DNA from: Burkholderia sp. S171
Lineage (GTDB): Bacteria > Pseudomonadota > Gammaproteobacteria > Burkholderiales > Burkholderiaceae
Length of the DNA: 64,000 nucleotides
Direction of reading: 5' to 3'
Assembly: GCF_009766085.1 (NCBI RefSeq)
Contig: NZ_LMUF01000030.1
Span: forward strand, 497,632 to 561,631
Shown here: piece by piece, positions 1 through 9,293 of the stretch
How the letters are laid out: each line of letters starts with the position of its first letter
Numbering within the stretch: position 1 is the first letter of the stretch
Translations under genes and position numbers: made by a program
The notes under the pieces: generated by a model
What the model was told of the DNA's origin: nothing
Database searches by the model: none
What the model saw: only the letters and a program-made list of their open reading frames with translations

Positions 1-2934
1 ATCGTGCTGTCGACGAACGTCGCGGAAACGTCGTTGACGGTGCCCGGGATTCGCTATGTCGTCGATACCGGCCTCGCTCGCGTAAAACGCTATTCGTATC
101 GCAACAAAGTGGAGCAGTTGCAGATCGAACCGATCTCGCAAAGCTCGGCGAACCAGCGCGCGGGCCGTTGCGGTCGCGTGGCCGACGGCGTGTGCATTCG
201 TCTCTACGAGGAAGACGATTACAACCTTCGCGTGCGGTTCACCGATCCGGAAATCCTGCGGTCGTCGCTGGCGGCAGTGATCTTGCGGATGAAATCGCTG
301 CACCTGACGGCTATTGAAACGTTTCCGTTTCTCGAACCGCCGCCGGGCCGTGCAATCGCCGATGGTTATCAACTGCTGAACGAACTCGGCGCCGTCGATG
401 ACGACAACGCGCTCACGCCGCTCGGCCGCGAACTCGCGCGTTTGCCCCTCGATCCGCGCGTCGGCCGGATGATTCTTGCCGCGCGTGATCATCAGTCGTT
501 GCGCGAAGTCTTGATCATCGCCAGCGCGTTGTCCGTTCAGGACCCGCGCGACCGGCCGATCGAGGCGCAGGAACAAGCGGATCTGGCGCACAAGAAATTT
601 GCCGATGAGCGCTCCGAATTCCTGCAGTGGACGAAAATCTGGGCGTGGTTCGAGGATGCGATCGCGCACAAAAAATCGAACAAGCAACTCACCGATGCAT
701 GCCGCGCGAACTTTTTGAATCACGTGCGTCTGCGTGAATGGCGCGACGTCCATTCGCAATTGCTGACCGTCGTGCGCGAACATGGCTGGCGTCTGAACGA
801 ATCCGAGGCGACGTTTGAGCAGATTCATCTCGCCTTGCTGACCGGTCTGCTTGGCAACGTAGGTCTCAAGGCCGATGACGAGCCGTATTACCTCGGCGCA
901 CGCGGTATCAAGTTTTATCTGTGGCCGGGTTCAGCGCTGTTGAAGAAGGCAGGGCGTTGGGTCGTAGCCGGCGAACTCGTGGAAACGAGCCGGCTCTACG
1001 CGCGATGTATCGCGAAAATCGAACCTGAATGGCTTGAGCAAGTCGGCGCGCATTTGCTGCGCAAATCGATTTCCGAACCGCATTGGGAAAAGAAAGCCGC
1101 GCAAGTGGCGGCGTTCGAACGCGCAACGCTGCATGGCCTGACTGTCTATGCGCGTCGACGCGTGAGCTTTGGCAAACAAGACCCGCAGCGGGCGCGTGAA
1201 TTGTTTATTCGTGGCGCGCTGGTGGACGGCGAATTCGAGACCAAGCTGCCGTTTTTCGCGCACAACCGCAAGCTGCTGGCAGATATCGAACAGTTGGAGC
1301 ACAAGTCGCGTCGGCAGGATGTGCTCGTCGATGACGAATTGATCTTCGGTTTCTACGACTCGCTTGTGCCGAAGGGCATTTATTCGGGCGCGGCGTTTGA
1401 GCGCTGGTATCGCGATGAGGAAAAGAAGGAGGGCGCGTCACGCCGGTTGTTCCTCTCCCGCGATGATTTGATGCGCCACGAAGCCGCAGGCATCACGACC
1501 GATCTGTTCCCCAAACGGATGACGATGGCCGGCATCGAGATGACGCTGACTTATCATTTCGAGCCCGGTTCTCCGCGCGATGGCGTGACGCTCACCGTGC
1601 CGCTGTTCGGCCTGAATCAAGTCGATGCCCGCCGCTCCGAATGGCTGGTTCGCGGCATGCTGAAGGAGAAAATTCAGTTGCTGCTGAAGTCGTTGCCGCA
1701 GAAATTGCGGCGGCATCTTGTGCCGCTGCCCGAATTTTCTTCGGGCGTGGTCGAGCGGCACAGCGGCAAGACGTTCGGCGCGGGCGGTTTGCTCGAAGCG
1801 CTCATTGCGGATATTCGCGAGCAGACGCAAATCGCGATGAAACAGTCGGACTTCAAGCTCGAAACGCTGCCGGCGCATTTGTTCATGAACTTCAAGGTCA
1901 TCGACGAACATGGCCGGCAACTCGCGATGGGCCGCAACCTCGCGCAATTGCGTACGGAACTAGGCGGCCAGGCGCAGCAGCATTTTCAGAAGCTCGCTGC
2001 CGGCGCGACACTGGATATGGGTGATGACGCGTCGGCGCCCGTGACGCGAAACGCATCGACGTCCGATTCTTCAAGCACCGCGCTCTACGAAAACCTCACC
2101 ACATGGGATTTCGGAAAGCTGCCCGAATTGCTTGAAATTCGGCGGCGCGGCCAGACGCTTTTCGGCTATCCGGCATTGGTCGATCGGGCAACGCATTGCG
2201 ACGTTGAAGTATTCGATTCGCCGGAAGAAGCGGCACGGATTCATCGGGCCGGTTTGCGTCGGCTGTTTGCGTTGCAACTGCGTGAGCCGATCCGGTATCT
2301 TGAGCGCAATCTGAGTGGATTGCGCGAGATGTCGCTGCAATACATGGCGCTGGGTTCGCAGGAAGAGCTGGGCAGTCAGATTATAGAAACGGCGCTGGAT
2401 CGTGCATGTCTGCAAGATCCGCTTCCCGATAACGACGCCGATTTCTACGCGCGTCGTGATTCCGGCAAGAGCCGCTTGACACTCCTTGCACAGGAGATCG
2501 CGCGGCTCGCCGGGCAGATCCTGGCGGACTATGCAACCGTCTCGAAGAAGTTGACGCAGGTTAAATCGTTCGGCGCACCGTACGCGGATATGGTCGGGCA
2601 ATTAAACGCGCTGATCGGCAAGCGTTTTATTATCGATACGCCTTACGCGCAGTTGTCCCACTTCCCGCGTTATCTGAACGCGATGGCGTTACGAATCGAC
2701 AAATTGAAGGCAGATGCTGTGCGGGACGCGCGGTTGTCGGCGGAGATCGCGCCGCTGTTGCAAAACTATCAGCGGGCGATTGCGCAACGCGGCGGGGTGG
2801 CGGATGCGCGATTGAGCGAATACCGATGGTTACTGGAGGAATTGCGTGTGTCGCTATTCGCGCAAGAACTTCGGACACCCATGCCGATTTCGGTCAAGCG
2901 TTTGTACAAAGTATGGGAATCGATGCAGCGGTGA
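1..2934 (+). CDS. hrpA: ATP-dependent RNA helicase HrpA (3' part)
   Basis: This is a DEAH-box RNA helicase cut at its 5' end by the window edge; the frame is open from base 1. The visible part starts inside the helicase core. Motif V (STNVAETSLTVPGI, about residues 4-17 of the fragment) and motif VI (QRAGRCGR, 52-59) bind and hydrolyse NTP together with the missing Walker motifs. They are followed by the winged-helix/HA2 region, an OB-fold and the long C-terminal extension (DUF3418) found in bacterial HrpA. About 977 residues remain of a protein usually near 1300-1400, so roughly 400 N-terminal residues lie outside. HrpA acts on ribosome-associated mRNA in the cytoplasm; that role is family knowledge. 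It ends at TGA 2932-2934, convergent with the next gene. Confidence 0.95.
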   Translation: MVLSTNVAETSLTVPGIRYVVDTGLARVKRYSYRNKVEQLQIEPISQSSANQRAGRCGRVADGVCIRLYEEDDYNLRVRFTDPEILRSSLAAVILRMKSLHLTAIETFPFLEPPPGRAIADGYQLLNELGAVDDDNALTPLGRELARLPLDPRVGRMILAARDHQSLREVLIIASALSVQDPRDRPIEAQEQADLAHKKFADERSEFLQWTKIWAWFEDAIAHKKSNKQLTDACRANFLNHVRLREWRDVHSQLLTVVREHGWRLNESEATFEQIHLALLTGLLGNVGLKADDEPYYLGARGIKFYLWPGSALLKKAGRWVVAGELVETSRLYARCIAKIEPEWLEQVGAHLLRKSISEPHWEKKAAQVAAFERATLHGLTVYARRRVSFGKQDPQRARELFIRGALVDGEFETKLPFFAHNRKLLADIEQLEHKSRRQDVLVDDELIFGFYDSLVPKGIYSGAAFERWYRDEEKKEGASRRLFLSRDDLMRHEAAGITTDLFPKRMTMAGIEMTLTYHFEPGSPRDGVTLTVPLFGLNQVDARRSEWLVRGMLKEKIQLLLKSLPQKLRRHLVPLPEFSSGVVERHSGKTFGAGGLLEALIADIREQTQIAMKQSDFKLETLPAHLFMNFKVIDEHGRQLAMGRNLAQLRTELGGQAQQHFQKLAAGATLDMGDDASAPVTRNASTSDSSSTALYENLTTWDFGKLPELLEIRRRGQTLFGYPALVDRATHCDVEVFDSPEEAARIHRAGLRRLFALQLREPIRYLERNLSGLREMSLQYMALGSQEELGSQIIETALDRACLQDPLPDNDADFYARRDSGKSRLTLLAQEIARLAGQILADYATVSKKLTQVKSFGAPYADMVGQLNALIGKRFIIDTPYAQLSHFPRYLNAMALRIDKLKADAVRDARLSAEIAPLLQNYQRAIAQRGGVADARLSEYRWLLEELRVSLFAQELRTPMPISVKRLYKVWESMQR

Positions 2935-2942
2935 TCCATGTG

Positions 2943-2980
2943 AAAAAGCGCGAGACGCGGCGGGTAGCCGGCTCGCGCTT
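2943..2980 (-). terminator. Rho-independent terminator of the adhesin/lipoprotein operon
   Basis: Perfect 9-bp arms AAGCGCGAG (2946-2954) and CTCGCGCTT (2972-2980) flank a 17-nt loop. Read on the minus strand the stem is followed by five T, so it fits the minus-strand operon that ends at 2999. The plus-strand side has no T-run for hrpA. Confidence 0.7.
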
Positions 2981-2998
2981 GACGGGGTTCTACAACGA

Positions 2999-3550
2999 TT
3001 AGTTCGTCGTTCCGCCCGAGGACGGCATAACTTCGAGACTCAGGGGCGCAGCCGTTAAAACGCTGGGCTCAGTGCTCACCGAACCGCTAGCCTCCGTGCT
3101 GATAGGCGTTACCACATACTTGTGCCATTTTCCGTCGGCCAACGTTTCTACGCTGTCACCGCACTTGCGATAGAAATTGCGCGCTTCGTCAGTTGACGTG
3201 AACACCGCTTTTAACTGGCAGACCATTTGCGGCGCACCAGCCTCGTTCGTGACGTTCAGAACATAATCCCATTCGCGGACGCCGAAGAATCCTTCCTGGA
3301 ATTGCGGACGGCCGAGGAGTGCTGCAACCTGGTTTTTATTCATGCCAGGCTTGAGCTTGCGCAAGGCTTCGGTTAACGGGTAGCTACCGCCGCTGCTCGA
3401 CGCCGAGTTGACTGCCGGAAATACCAGTTGGTCTTTGCTGCCATCGCTCGAAAGCTTGCTACCCGTACCGCAGCCTGACAACAAAAGGGCCACGACGAGC
3501 GAGGCGGCGAAAGGAAGTGCACGCGATGGTTTGCGGAGGGTGAAGTTCAT
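2999..3550 (-). CDS. BamE/SmpA-like lipoprotein paired with the adhesin
   Basis: A 183-residue lipoprotein precursor. It has a basic N-terminus, a hydrophobic stretch and a lipobox LLSGC with the acylated Cys at residue 27. The core (LRKLKPGMNKNQVAALLGRP, then FFGVREWDY) matches the SmpA/OmlA (BamE-like) fold: the KPGM..QV..LLG helix followed by a W-containing strand. A Ser/Thr-rich tail follows. I chose ATG 3550 because it puts the signal peptide at the N-terminus; a longer frame runs to 3616 but would give an implausible leader. It starts 89 bp after the adhesin stop, so the two are probably one operon. By analogy with other adhesin-partner lipoproteins it may help assembly or export of the trimeric autotransporter, but that is inference. 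It is not the housekeeping bamE by context. Confidence 0.75.
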   Translation of the reverse strand: MNFTLRKPSRALPFAASLVVALLLSGCGTGSKLSSDGSKDQLVFPAVNSASSSGGSYPLTEALRKLKPGMNKNQVAALLGRPQFQEGFFGVREWDYVLNVTNEAGAPQMVCQLKAVFTSTDEARNFYRKCGDSVETLADGKWHKYVVTPISTEASGSVSTEPSVLTAAPLSLEVMPSSGGTTN

Positions 3551-3639
3551 CTCTTGATCGGATCCGTTGTTTTCATTAACTCGGTGCCGCGGGCTTTTGC
3601 TGCTCGCCCGCGACACTACCTCTACCTGACTACGCTGGC

Positions 3640-6462
3640 TTACCAGTGCATGCCGGCGCCGACGGAAACGCCGAACTGACCGCGCGTGCTCGTCGTGCCG
3701 CTGACCTTGTAAGCCCAGATGCCGTTATCGGAAAGTTGCGACACTCCGATAGCAACAGCCGATTGGCCGCCGTACGTGCCGCCGCCCAAGGCCACCATGC
3801 CGCGGCCTGGCAGGACTGCTTGCGGCAAGCCTGCGACTGCGAGTGCCGACGCCGTGCCGGCGTACGCGTCACGGCGAGCGCCTTCGGTCTGCGAGTCGGT
3901 GTAGTCGTTCGCCGACTTAAGCGTGCTGCCTGCACTTTGGTTCAACTGGTTCACATTGACTGCGTCGGTGCCTTGCGTGCCGGCTGCGACGTTCGTGATT
4001 TGACGTTCGCTGCCAGCGGCGCCTACCGAAACCGTATTCGCACGATCCGCGACCGAGTTCTGGCCGAGTGCTACTGAGTTGTTCGCAGTTGCTTGAGCGC
4101 CATTGCCCATGGCAACTCCGCCTGTGCCGGAAGCGACCGAGTTCTGGCCGAGTGCTACGGTACTGGCGGCGGAAGCTTGAGCGCCGTTACCCATCGCAAC
4201 TGAACCCGTGCCAGCTGCCAGTGCGTTTTGGCCCACCGCAGTGGCGTTGTCGGCTGTAGCTTGAGCGCCGCTGCCCATTGCCACCGAGCCTGCACCGGTA
4301 GCCACTGCTTTCGCACCGACCGCCACCGCCTGCGTGCCCGTTGCCGATGCCGCGTCCGTGTCGCGATCACCATCCGCGCTGAACAGGGGATCCTTGGCGT
4401 CGATCACGGCGTTATTCACTGCCGCCGTGACTGCGTTGTTCACCGCGTTGTTGACAACATCGCCAACTGACGCGTTGACCTGACCGATTGCATCGTTAAG
4501 CTGACCAACGTTCACTGCATCGGTTGTATCTACGCCGGCCGCGACATTGTGAAGTGCCGTACCGCTGGTGCCTTCGAGCGTCACGCTGTCGTGATTGACC
4601 GAGCCGTCGGCATTGCGGTCGTATTTGACTGCGCCGTCGGCGGCTGTAGTTGCCGTTGCAACGGCCGCTGCTGCTTGGTCACTGACCGCTTTCAACTGAG
4701 CAACGTTGACCGCGTCAGTATCCAGCGCTCCGGCTGAAACGCCGCTGATCGTGCGGCCACCAACGTTGACTTCGCCCGTTGATGTCTGCGGTGCTGTCAG
4801 GCCGTAAGCGTTATAGCTTGGCTGCGCGCCGATGGTCGTTGCCGAGCCCGCGCCGAGGGCTACGCTGTTCTCATTGTTTGCGATTGCGTTGTTGCCAATA
4901 GCGATTGAGTTTGCGAACGCGGCGTTCGCTTGCGAACCAAATGCGATGCTGCTTGTGCCCGCTGCGGTTGCGTTGTGGCCCACAGCGATTGAGTCGACCG
5001 CGGTAGCTTGTGCGGTATCGCCAATGGCGGTAGCGTCGGCTCCAGCTGCCAAAGAATTTACGCCGATGGCGATTGTTTGTTGTTCGTACGCGGCGGCCTG
5101 AAAACCCACTGCGATTGAGTTATCCGAGGCAAACGAGCGTGCGCCGTTAGCAACCGAATTTACCCCGGCCGCCGTCGAAAATTCGCCAACGGCGGTGGTA
5201 TTGACGCCTTGAGCAGTCGCGTTGCTGCCAATCGCAGTGGCGCCGTCCTGAAGGGCGTTGGCTAACGTTCCGACGGCAACCGCTGCTACTCCGGCGGCTG
5301 TTGCCTGATGCCCAAGCGCGACGGTATCTACGTTCGCAGCGTTCGAGATCGTACCGATTGCGATCGAGTTTTCGGCTGATGCGCTGGCGCGCGAGCCCGC
5401 AGCAAACGAGGTCAAACCGCTAGCTTGTGCATTCGAACCCACGGCCGTCGCACCGATAGCGGAGGCAGTGGCAAGCGGGCCAATGGCGCTCGCCATAGAC
5501 GCGCTCGATTTAGCGGTGTCCCCAATGGCAACTGCACTGGTGTCAAGTGCAAGGGCGTCGACGCCCACGGCGGCTGCCCGATCTGCAGTTGCCGCAGAGT
5601 GTGCACCCACGGCGACCGAGCTGGCGCCAGCGGCAGCGGCGTAAGCGCCTGTCGCTAATGCGTTAGAACCAGCCGCTTCGGCATATGCGCCGACAGCGTT
5701 TGATTGTAAGCCGGACGCGGTAGCCGATACGCCGAGTGCTACAGCGCTCGCTGCTGTGGAGGCAGAACCTGTCCCAATGGCGACAGAATCAGTCGCCTGT
5801 GCGTTTGCACCGGTGCCGAAAGCGATCGCGTTATTTCCTTGGGCTTGTGACGTTGCGCCGATCGCATTTGAACCGTCACCGGCAGCAAGTGCGTTTGCGC
5901 CAATACTGGTGGACTGCGCGCCAGCGGCTGATGCCGTGTCGCCGAGCGCGATTGCGCTGCTTCCGGTAGTGGACGACAGGACGCCAAAAGCAACCGATCT
6001 GTCGCCGTGGGCTTCGGCTTTTACGCCTACGGCGGTACTGCTATCGCCAGTCGCCCAACTTCCTGAGCCCAACGCTGTGGATGCATTTGCCGAGGCATTC
6101 GCCCCAATTCCGAATGCGCTGCCACCGGAACCCGCGTTAGCGGAGGAACCTACGGCGGTTGAGCGGTCGCCTTTCGCTTGCGCGTTGTCGCCAACCGCAG
6201 TTGCATATGCGCCCGAAGCCATGCCCGCCTTCGCGGCTGCATTGGGGCCGACGACGACGGAGTAATCGCCCGTTCCGGAACCTGCCCAGTCATCAGCATG
6301 CGCGCCAGAGGCAGCAACGAGTCCGCCAATGCCGATCACTACGGCTTGCACCATCGCGAGCTTGCGTGCCGAAGACCGCTTGGTCTTCGATTTGGACGTC
6401 TCGGAAGCCGCGACCCACGTGCCTGAGGATTCGTTCCAGACTGCTTTAAAGATTCTATTCAT
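3640..6462 (-). CDS. Trimeric autotransporter adhesin (YadA family)
   Basis: A 940-residue type Vc secreted adhesin. It opens with a canonical extended signal peptide region (MNRIFKAVWNESSGTWVA, residues 1-18), then a hydrophobic segment ending AHA before DDW at about 56. Residues about 60-560 are dense YadA-head repeats of the AxAxGxxSxAVG type, which form a left-handed beta-roll. Necks with the VNVAQL, VNVGQL and VNVNQL motifs follow, with a second short head block between the last two. The final ~80 residues (ARRDAYAGTASALAVAGLPQ to the terminal GMHW) are the YadA anchor that trimerises into the outer-membrane barrel. Little coiled-coil stalk is visible, so the adhesin is mostly head. Start 6462 is fixed by the ESPR, not by a ribosome site: the leader is pyrimidine-rich and lacks Shine-Dalgarno. 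Expected role: surface attachment or autoaggregation. Confidence 0.93.
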   Translation of the reverse strand: MNRIFKAVWNESSGTWVAASETSKSKTKRSSARKLAMVQAVVIGIGGLVAASGAHADDWAGSGTGDYSVVVGPNAAAKAGMASGAYATAVGDNAQAKGDRSTAVGSSANAGSGGSAFGIGANASANASTALGSGSWATGDSSTAVGVKAEAHGDRSVAFGVLSSTTGSSAIALGDTASAAGAQSTSIGANALAAGDGSNAIGATSQAQGNNAIAFGTGANAQATDSVAIGTGSASTAASAVALGVSATASGLQSNAVGAYAEAAGSNALATGAYAAAAGASSVAVGAHSAATADRAAAVGVDALALDTSAVAIGDTAKSSASMASAIGPLATASAIGATAVGSNAQASGLTSFAAGSRASASAENSIAIGTISNAANVDTVALGHQATAAGVAAVAVGTLANALQDGATAIGSNATAQGVNTTAVGEFSTAAGVNSVANGARSFASDNSIAVGFQAAAYEQQTIAIGVNSLAAGADATAIGDTAQATAVDSIAVGHNATAAGTSSIAFGSQANAAFANSIAIGNNAIANNENSVALGAGSATTIGAQPSYNAYGLTAPQTSTGEVNVGGRTISGVSAGALDTDAVNVAQLKAVSDQAAAAVATATTAADGAVKYDRNADGSVNHDSVTLEGTSGTALHNVAAGVDTTDAVNVGQLNDAIGQVNASVGDVVNNAVNNAVTAAVNNAVIDAKDPLFSADGDRDTDAASATGTQAVAVGAKAVATGAGSVAMGSGAQATADNATAVGQNALAAGTGSVAMGNGAQASAASTVALGQNSVASGTGGVAMGNGAQATANNSVALGQNSVADRANTVSVGAAGSERQITNVAAGTQGTDAVNVNQLNQSAGSTLKSANDYTDSQTEGARRDAYAGTASALAVAGLPQAVLPGRGMVALGGGTYGGQSAVAIGVSQLSDNGIWAYKVSGTTSTRGQFGVSVGAGMHW

Positions 6463-6733
6463 GAAAGAAGGATGTCTAACAATTTGACAAATACATGTCG
6501 GGTTGATCGATGGAAAGCGTCGCGCCAGTGCCTGCCTAAAGTGGTAAGGCGGCATCTGGACACGGCGTTTCCTTGGAACGAGGATCTCCCGCCTCGTAAG
6601 TTCTGGCCCGCTCGGGCGTCGGACAGCCTTCCTGCATTGCTACGTTCGGACTCAGAAGGGTGGGATGATCGCGGTTATCGCGTTTTCGAAATACACGATC
6701 TTTCCTAAAGTGATCGAGATGAATGAAAGATAG

Positions 6734-6746
6734 TTTGCATTGCAAA
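6734..6746. promoter_or_regulatory. Palindrome in AT-rich adhesin upstream region
   Basis: TTTGC-ATT-GCAAA is an inverted repeat with 5-bp arms and a 3-bp centre, about 275 bp upstream of the adhesin start. It could be an operator for either divergent gene. No binding protein can be named from the sequence. Confidence 0.35.
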
Positions 6747-6775
6747 TTAAATTAAAAATGTGTCATTTTTTGTCT

Positions 6776-6801
6776 CGCATGCATCGTCCGCATGCATCGT
6801 C
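6776..6801. repeat. Perfect tandem duplication of a 13-mer
   Basis: CGCATGCATCGTC occurs twice head to tail with no mismatch. It sits outside any supported gene. Copy number could vary by slippage. Confidence 0.85.
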
Positions 6802-6977
6802 TGACGGGCATTCTTTCCGTGAAAGCTCGCGCCGAACCCAGCCTCGATAAATGCATCGAACCGAGTTCCGGAGTATTTGCAGCGTCAATGCCAAAAATGC
6901 CAGAAACCCGTTCTGGATCAACACTCTGGTTGGCGCAAACGTTCTACAATGGCGACTGTTTTTCGACCCGAGTCTTC

Positions 6978-7988
6978 ATGCGCAATTCTCTCCGTACTCG
7001 TTTCTCTCGCGCGACCGCTGCTACTGCTGCACTGATCGCTGCTTTTTCTGTCACCGCGCCGGTTCACGCCAACAACGTGATCGTGCTGAATTCAGGCGAG
7101 GCCACACTGAGTCTTATCGACGAGGCCACTCGCCAGGTCGTGTCGACCATTCCGACGGGCAAGGAACCGCACCACCTGATGGCGACGCCGGACAACGCGT
7201 CGCTGATCGTGGCGAATTCGGTGTCGAACAACCTGATGTTCATCGACCCGAAAACGGGCAAACCGCAGCGCTGGGTTGAGAACATCGAGGATCCGTATCA
7301 GGTCGGTTTTTCGCCCGACAAGAAGTGGTTCGTGTCAACGGGCTTGCGGCTCGACCGGCTGGATATCTATCGGTACGACGGCATGAATGTTTCGATCGCG
7401 AAGCGCATACCGCTGGCGGTCATGCCTAGCCACATTGCGTTCACGAACGACAGCAAGACGGCGTTCATCTCGCTGCAGGTATCTGGAGAAGTCGCAGCAA
7501 TCGACCTGGCAACGCAGACGGTGAAATGGAAGATGAAGGTCGGTCCGGTGCCTGCCGGCCTCTGGATGACACCGAATGACAAATATCTGCTCGTCGGCAT
7601 GACCGGTGCGGATTACGTGGCGGTCATCGACTGGCGTACGCAGAAAATCGTGAAAACGATCAAAACGGGCAACGGCGCGCACAACTTCCGCTCACTGGCG
7701 GACGGCAAGCATGTCGTGGTCTCGAACCGGGTTGCGAGCACGATCAGCATCATTGACCAGGATGCGCTGACGAATGTCGGCGACATCACAGGCTTGCTGC
7801 CCGGTCCTGACGATATGGAACTTTCCGCTGACAAACGTTATCTTTGGGTAACGTTTCGGTTTGCGAAGAAGGTTGGCATTATTGATCTGACAAATCGCAA
7901 GCTTATCCAGACAATCGCTGTGGGCCGTTCTCCGCATGGTATTTACTTTTTCGATCGTGCTCCGGTGACCGGCCCGAATGGCGGCTGA
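6978..7988 (+). CDS. Periplasmic YncE-type beta-propeller protein
   Basis: A 336-residue secreted protein. The N-terminus (basic RNSLRTRFSR, hydrophobic core, VHA before NN at about 31) is a Sec signal peptide, which decides the ATG at 6978 over an upstream in-frame ATG at 6792. The mature part consists of seven-bladed propeller repeats: units such as VIVLNSGEATLSLIDEATRQ, GKEPHHLMATPDN, LLVGMTGADYVAVID and VGRSPHGIYFF, typical of the YVTN/YncE family. Members are periplasmic; their ligands are mostly unknown, and DNA or metal-cofactor roles have been discussed. The next gene, a membrane hydroxylase, starts 85 bp downstream on the same strand and may be cotranscribed. Family call is firm; function is not known. 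Confidence 0.85.
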   Translation: MRNSLRTRFSRATAATAALIAAFSVTAPVHANNVIVLNSGEATLSLIDEATRQVVSTIPTGKEPHHLMATPDNASLIVANSVSNNLMFIDPKTGKPQRWVENIEDPYQVGFSPDKKWFVSTGLRLDRLDIYRYDGMNVSIAKRIPLAVMPSHIAFTNDSKTAFISLQVSGEVAAIDLATQTVKWKMKVGPVPAGLWMTPNDKYLLVGMTGADYVAVIDWRTQKIVKTIKTGNGAHNFRSLADGKHVVVSNRVASTISIIDQDALTNVGDITGLLPGPDDMELSADKRYLWVTFRFAKKVGIIDLTNRKLIQTIAVGRSPHGIYFFDRAPVTGPNGG

Positions 7989-8025
7989 GATCGGCGGTCG
8001 AAGAAGAGCTTGAATTGAAGGTTTA

Positions 8026-8054
8026 GGGGCCGCCAGGGTAAGCGGCGGCGCCCC
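8026..8054 (+). other. Intercistronic stem-loop
   Basis: GGGGCCGCC (8026-8034) can pair with GGCGGCGCCCC (8044-8054) apart from one bulged G. No T-run follows, so it is more likely an mRNA processing or stability hairpin than a terminator. It ends 19 bases before the hydroxylase start. Confidence 0.5.
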
Positions 8055-8073
8055 GTAACAGTATCGGAGCACC

Positions 8074-9099
8074 ATGTTTCATTCCATTTTTTCCCTTTTC
8101 GACGCATTCGTCTCGACGATACAGACCTGGCTGTACATCGACGTCGTGCAGCCGTTCCTGTTCAAAGCCGGTTTGATGGGTTATGACGAAGACACTTATG
8201 ACGCGCTCTATTGGGTGATTGTGGGTGTGCTCGAAGTGCTGGTCATGTACGCGGTCCTGCGACCGCTTGAGGCCTTGCGGCCGGCCGAGAAGTGGCAGAA
8301 CAGGAAAGGCGTGCGGGTGGACGCGCTGTATACCTGGATCGTCAAGCTGGGCATTCTGAATCTGTTCTTTTTCTTCACCTTTCAGCCATTCTTTGACAGT
8401 TTTCAGAGTTGGCTGCGACTGCACAACATTGCCAACGTCGAGCTCGACAATCTTTGGCCTGGTGTCACATCTCAGCCGATTATCGCGTTCGTTATTTATC
8501 TGGTCGTGCTCGATTTCGCCGGTTATTGGTATCACCGTATGGAGCACCGGATCGGCATCTGGTGGGAATTGCACGCGGTCCATCACAGTCAGCAAAAGAT
8601 GTCGCTATGGACCGACGACCGGAATCATCTGCTCGACAACGTCATGCAGGCGGGCTTTTTCGCCGCTGTGGCGTTGGTGATTGGTGTGCAGCCATCGCAG
8701 TTCGTGGTGCTCGTCGCAATCACCAATCTGATGCAGAGCGTCCAGCACGCGAATATCCGGTTGCACTTCGGCTGGCTTGGCGAGCGCTTGATCGTGAGCC
8801 CGACGTTCCATCGGCGGCACCATGCGATTGGCTATGGTCACGAAGGCACCACCTACGGATGCAATTTCGGCGTGCTGCTGCCATGGTGGGACATGCTGTT
8901 CAGAAGCGTGTCGTGGAATCGAGAGATCGAGCCGACCGGCATCCGCGATCAACTGGCGGTTGCCGACAAGCCTGGGCGCAATTACGGCGACGGCTTCATC
9001 GAGCAGCACTGGCTTGCGTTCAAGCGGATAGGGGAGCGCATCGTGTCGCATCGGGCGACTCGTGCGCCGGGCTCGGATTCGGACGCAACCGCCGTTTGA
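8074..9099 (+). CDS. Sterol desaturase / fatty acid hydroxylase family membrane protein
   Basis: A 341-residue integral membrane di-iron enzyme. The three histidine clusters that bind the metal pair are all present: HRMEH (154-158), HAVHH (167-171) and HRRHH (246-250), with further His at 225. Hydrophobic segments at about 44-66, 88-108, 134-153 and 190-222 fit the usual four-helix membrane core. Enzymes of this family hydroxylate or desaturate lipid chains or isoprenoids using O2; the substrate here cannot be told. The start ATG at 8074 has GGAG 6 bases upstream. It follows the beta-propeller gene and ends before a strong terminator at 9175, so the two may form a transcription unit. Confidence 0.88.
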   Translation: MFHSIFSLFDAFVSTIQTWLYIDVVQPFLFKAGLMGYDEDTYDALYWVIVGVLEVLVMYAVLRPLEALRPAEKWQNRKGVRVDALYTWIVKLGILNLFFFFTFQPFFDSFQSWLRLHNIANVELDNLWPGVTSQPIIAFVIYLVVLDFAGYWYHRMEHRIGIWWELHAVHHSQQKMSLWTDDRNHLLDNVMQAGFFAAVALVIGVQPSQFVVLVAITNLMQSVQHANIRLHFGWLGERLIVSPTFHRRHHAIGYGHEGTTYGCNFGVLLPWWDMLFRSVSWNREIEPTGIRDQLAVADKPGRNYGDGFIEQHWLAFKRIGERIVSHRATRAPGSDSDATAV

Positions 9100-9174
9100 G
9101 TGGTCATGCTTGATCAACCCGCTCCGGGCGTATGCGTTTGTTTGAACCTACGCAATTTGTAGCGTCTCAGTCCT

Positions 9175-9206
9175 CTTCGCCGGCTTCGAGCCGGCGAAGT
9201 TGTTTT
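9175..9206 (+). terminator. Rho-independent terminator after the hydroxylase
   Basis: Perfect 11-bp arms CTTCGCCGGCT and AGCCGGCGAAG flank the 3-nt loop TCG, followed by TTGTTTT. A very stable stem; it ends the 6978-9099 unit. Confidence 0.9.
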
Positions 9207-9293
9207 AACTGGCAGCGTTAGCCAAACGGACGAGCAGCGCATCACGCGCTCAGTGGTTTATCCTGTCTTCTTTCCCTTTCAGACGACCTTTGC

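Larger units (their letters stand above)
6463..6977. other. Divergent intergenic region between adhesin and beta-propeller genes
   Basis: No gene is supported over these 515 bases. The part at about 6700-6775 is clearly AT-rich against a GC-rich background, as is common upstream of surface-adhesin genes. It holds the palindrome TTTGCATTGCAAA (6734-6746), and a perfect tandem 13-mer (6776-6788, 6789-6801) lies beside it. I could not fix a convincing -35/-10 pair for either gene. Confidence 0.5.

Noticed and set aside
6792..6977. Upstream start of the beta-propeller gene
   Set aside because: It would place 62 residues before a proper signal peptide.
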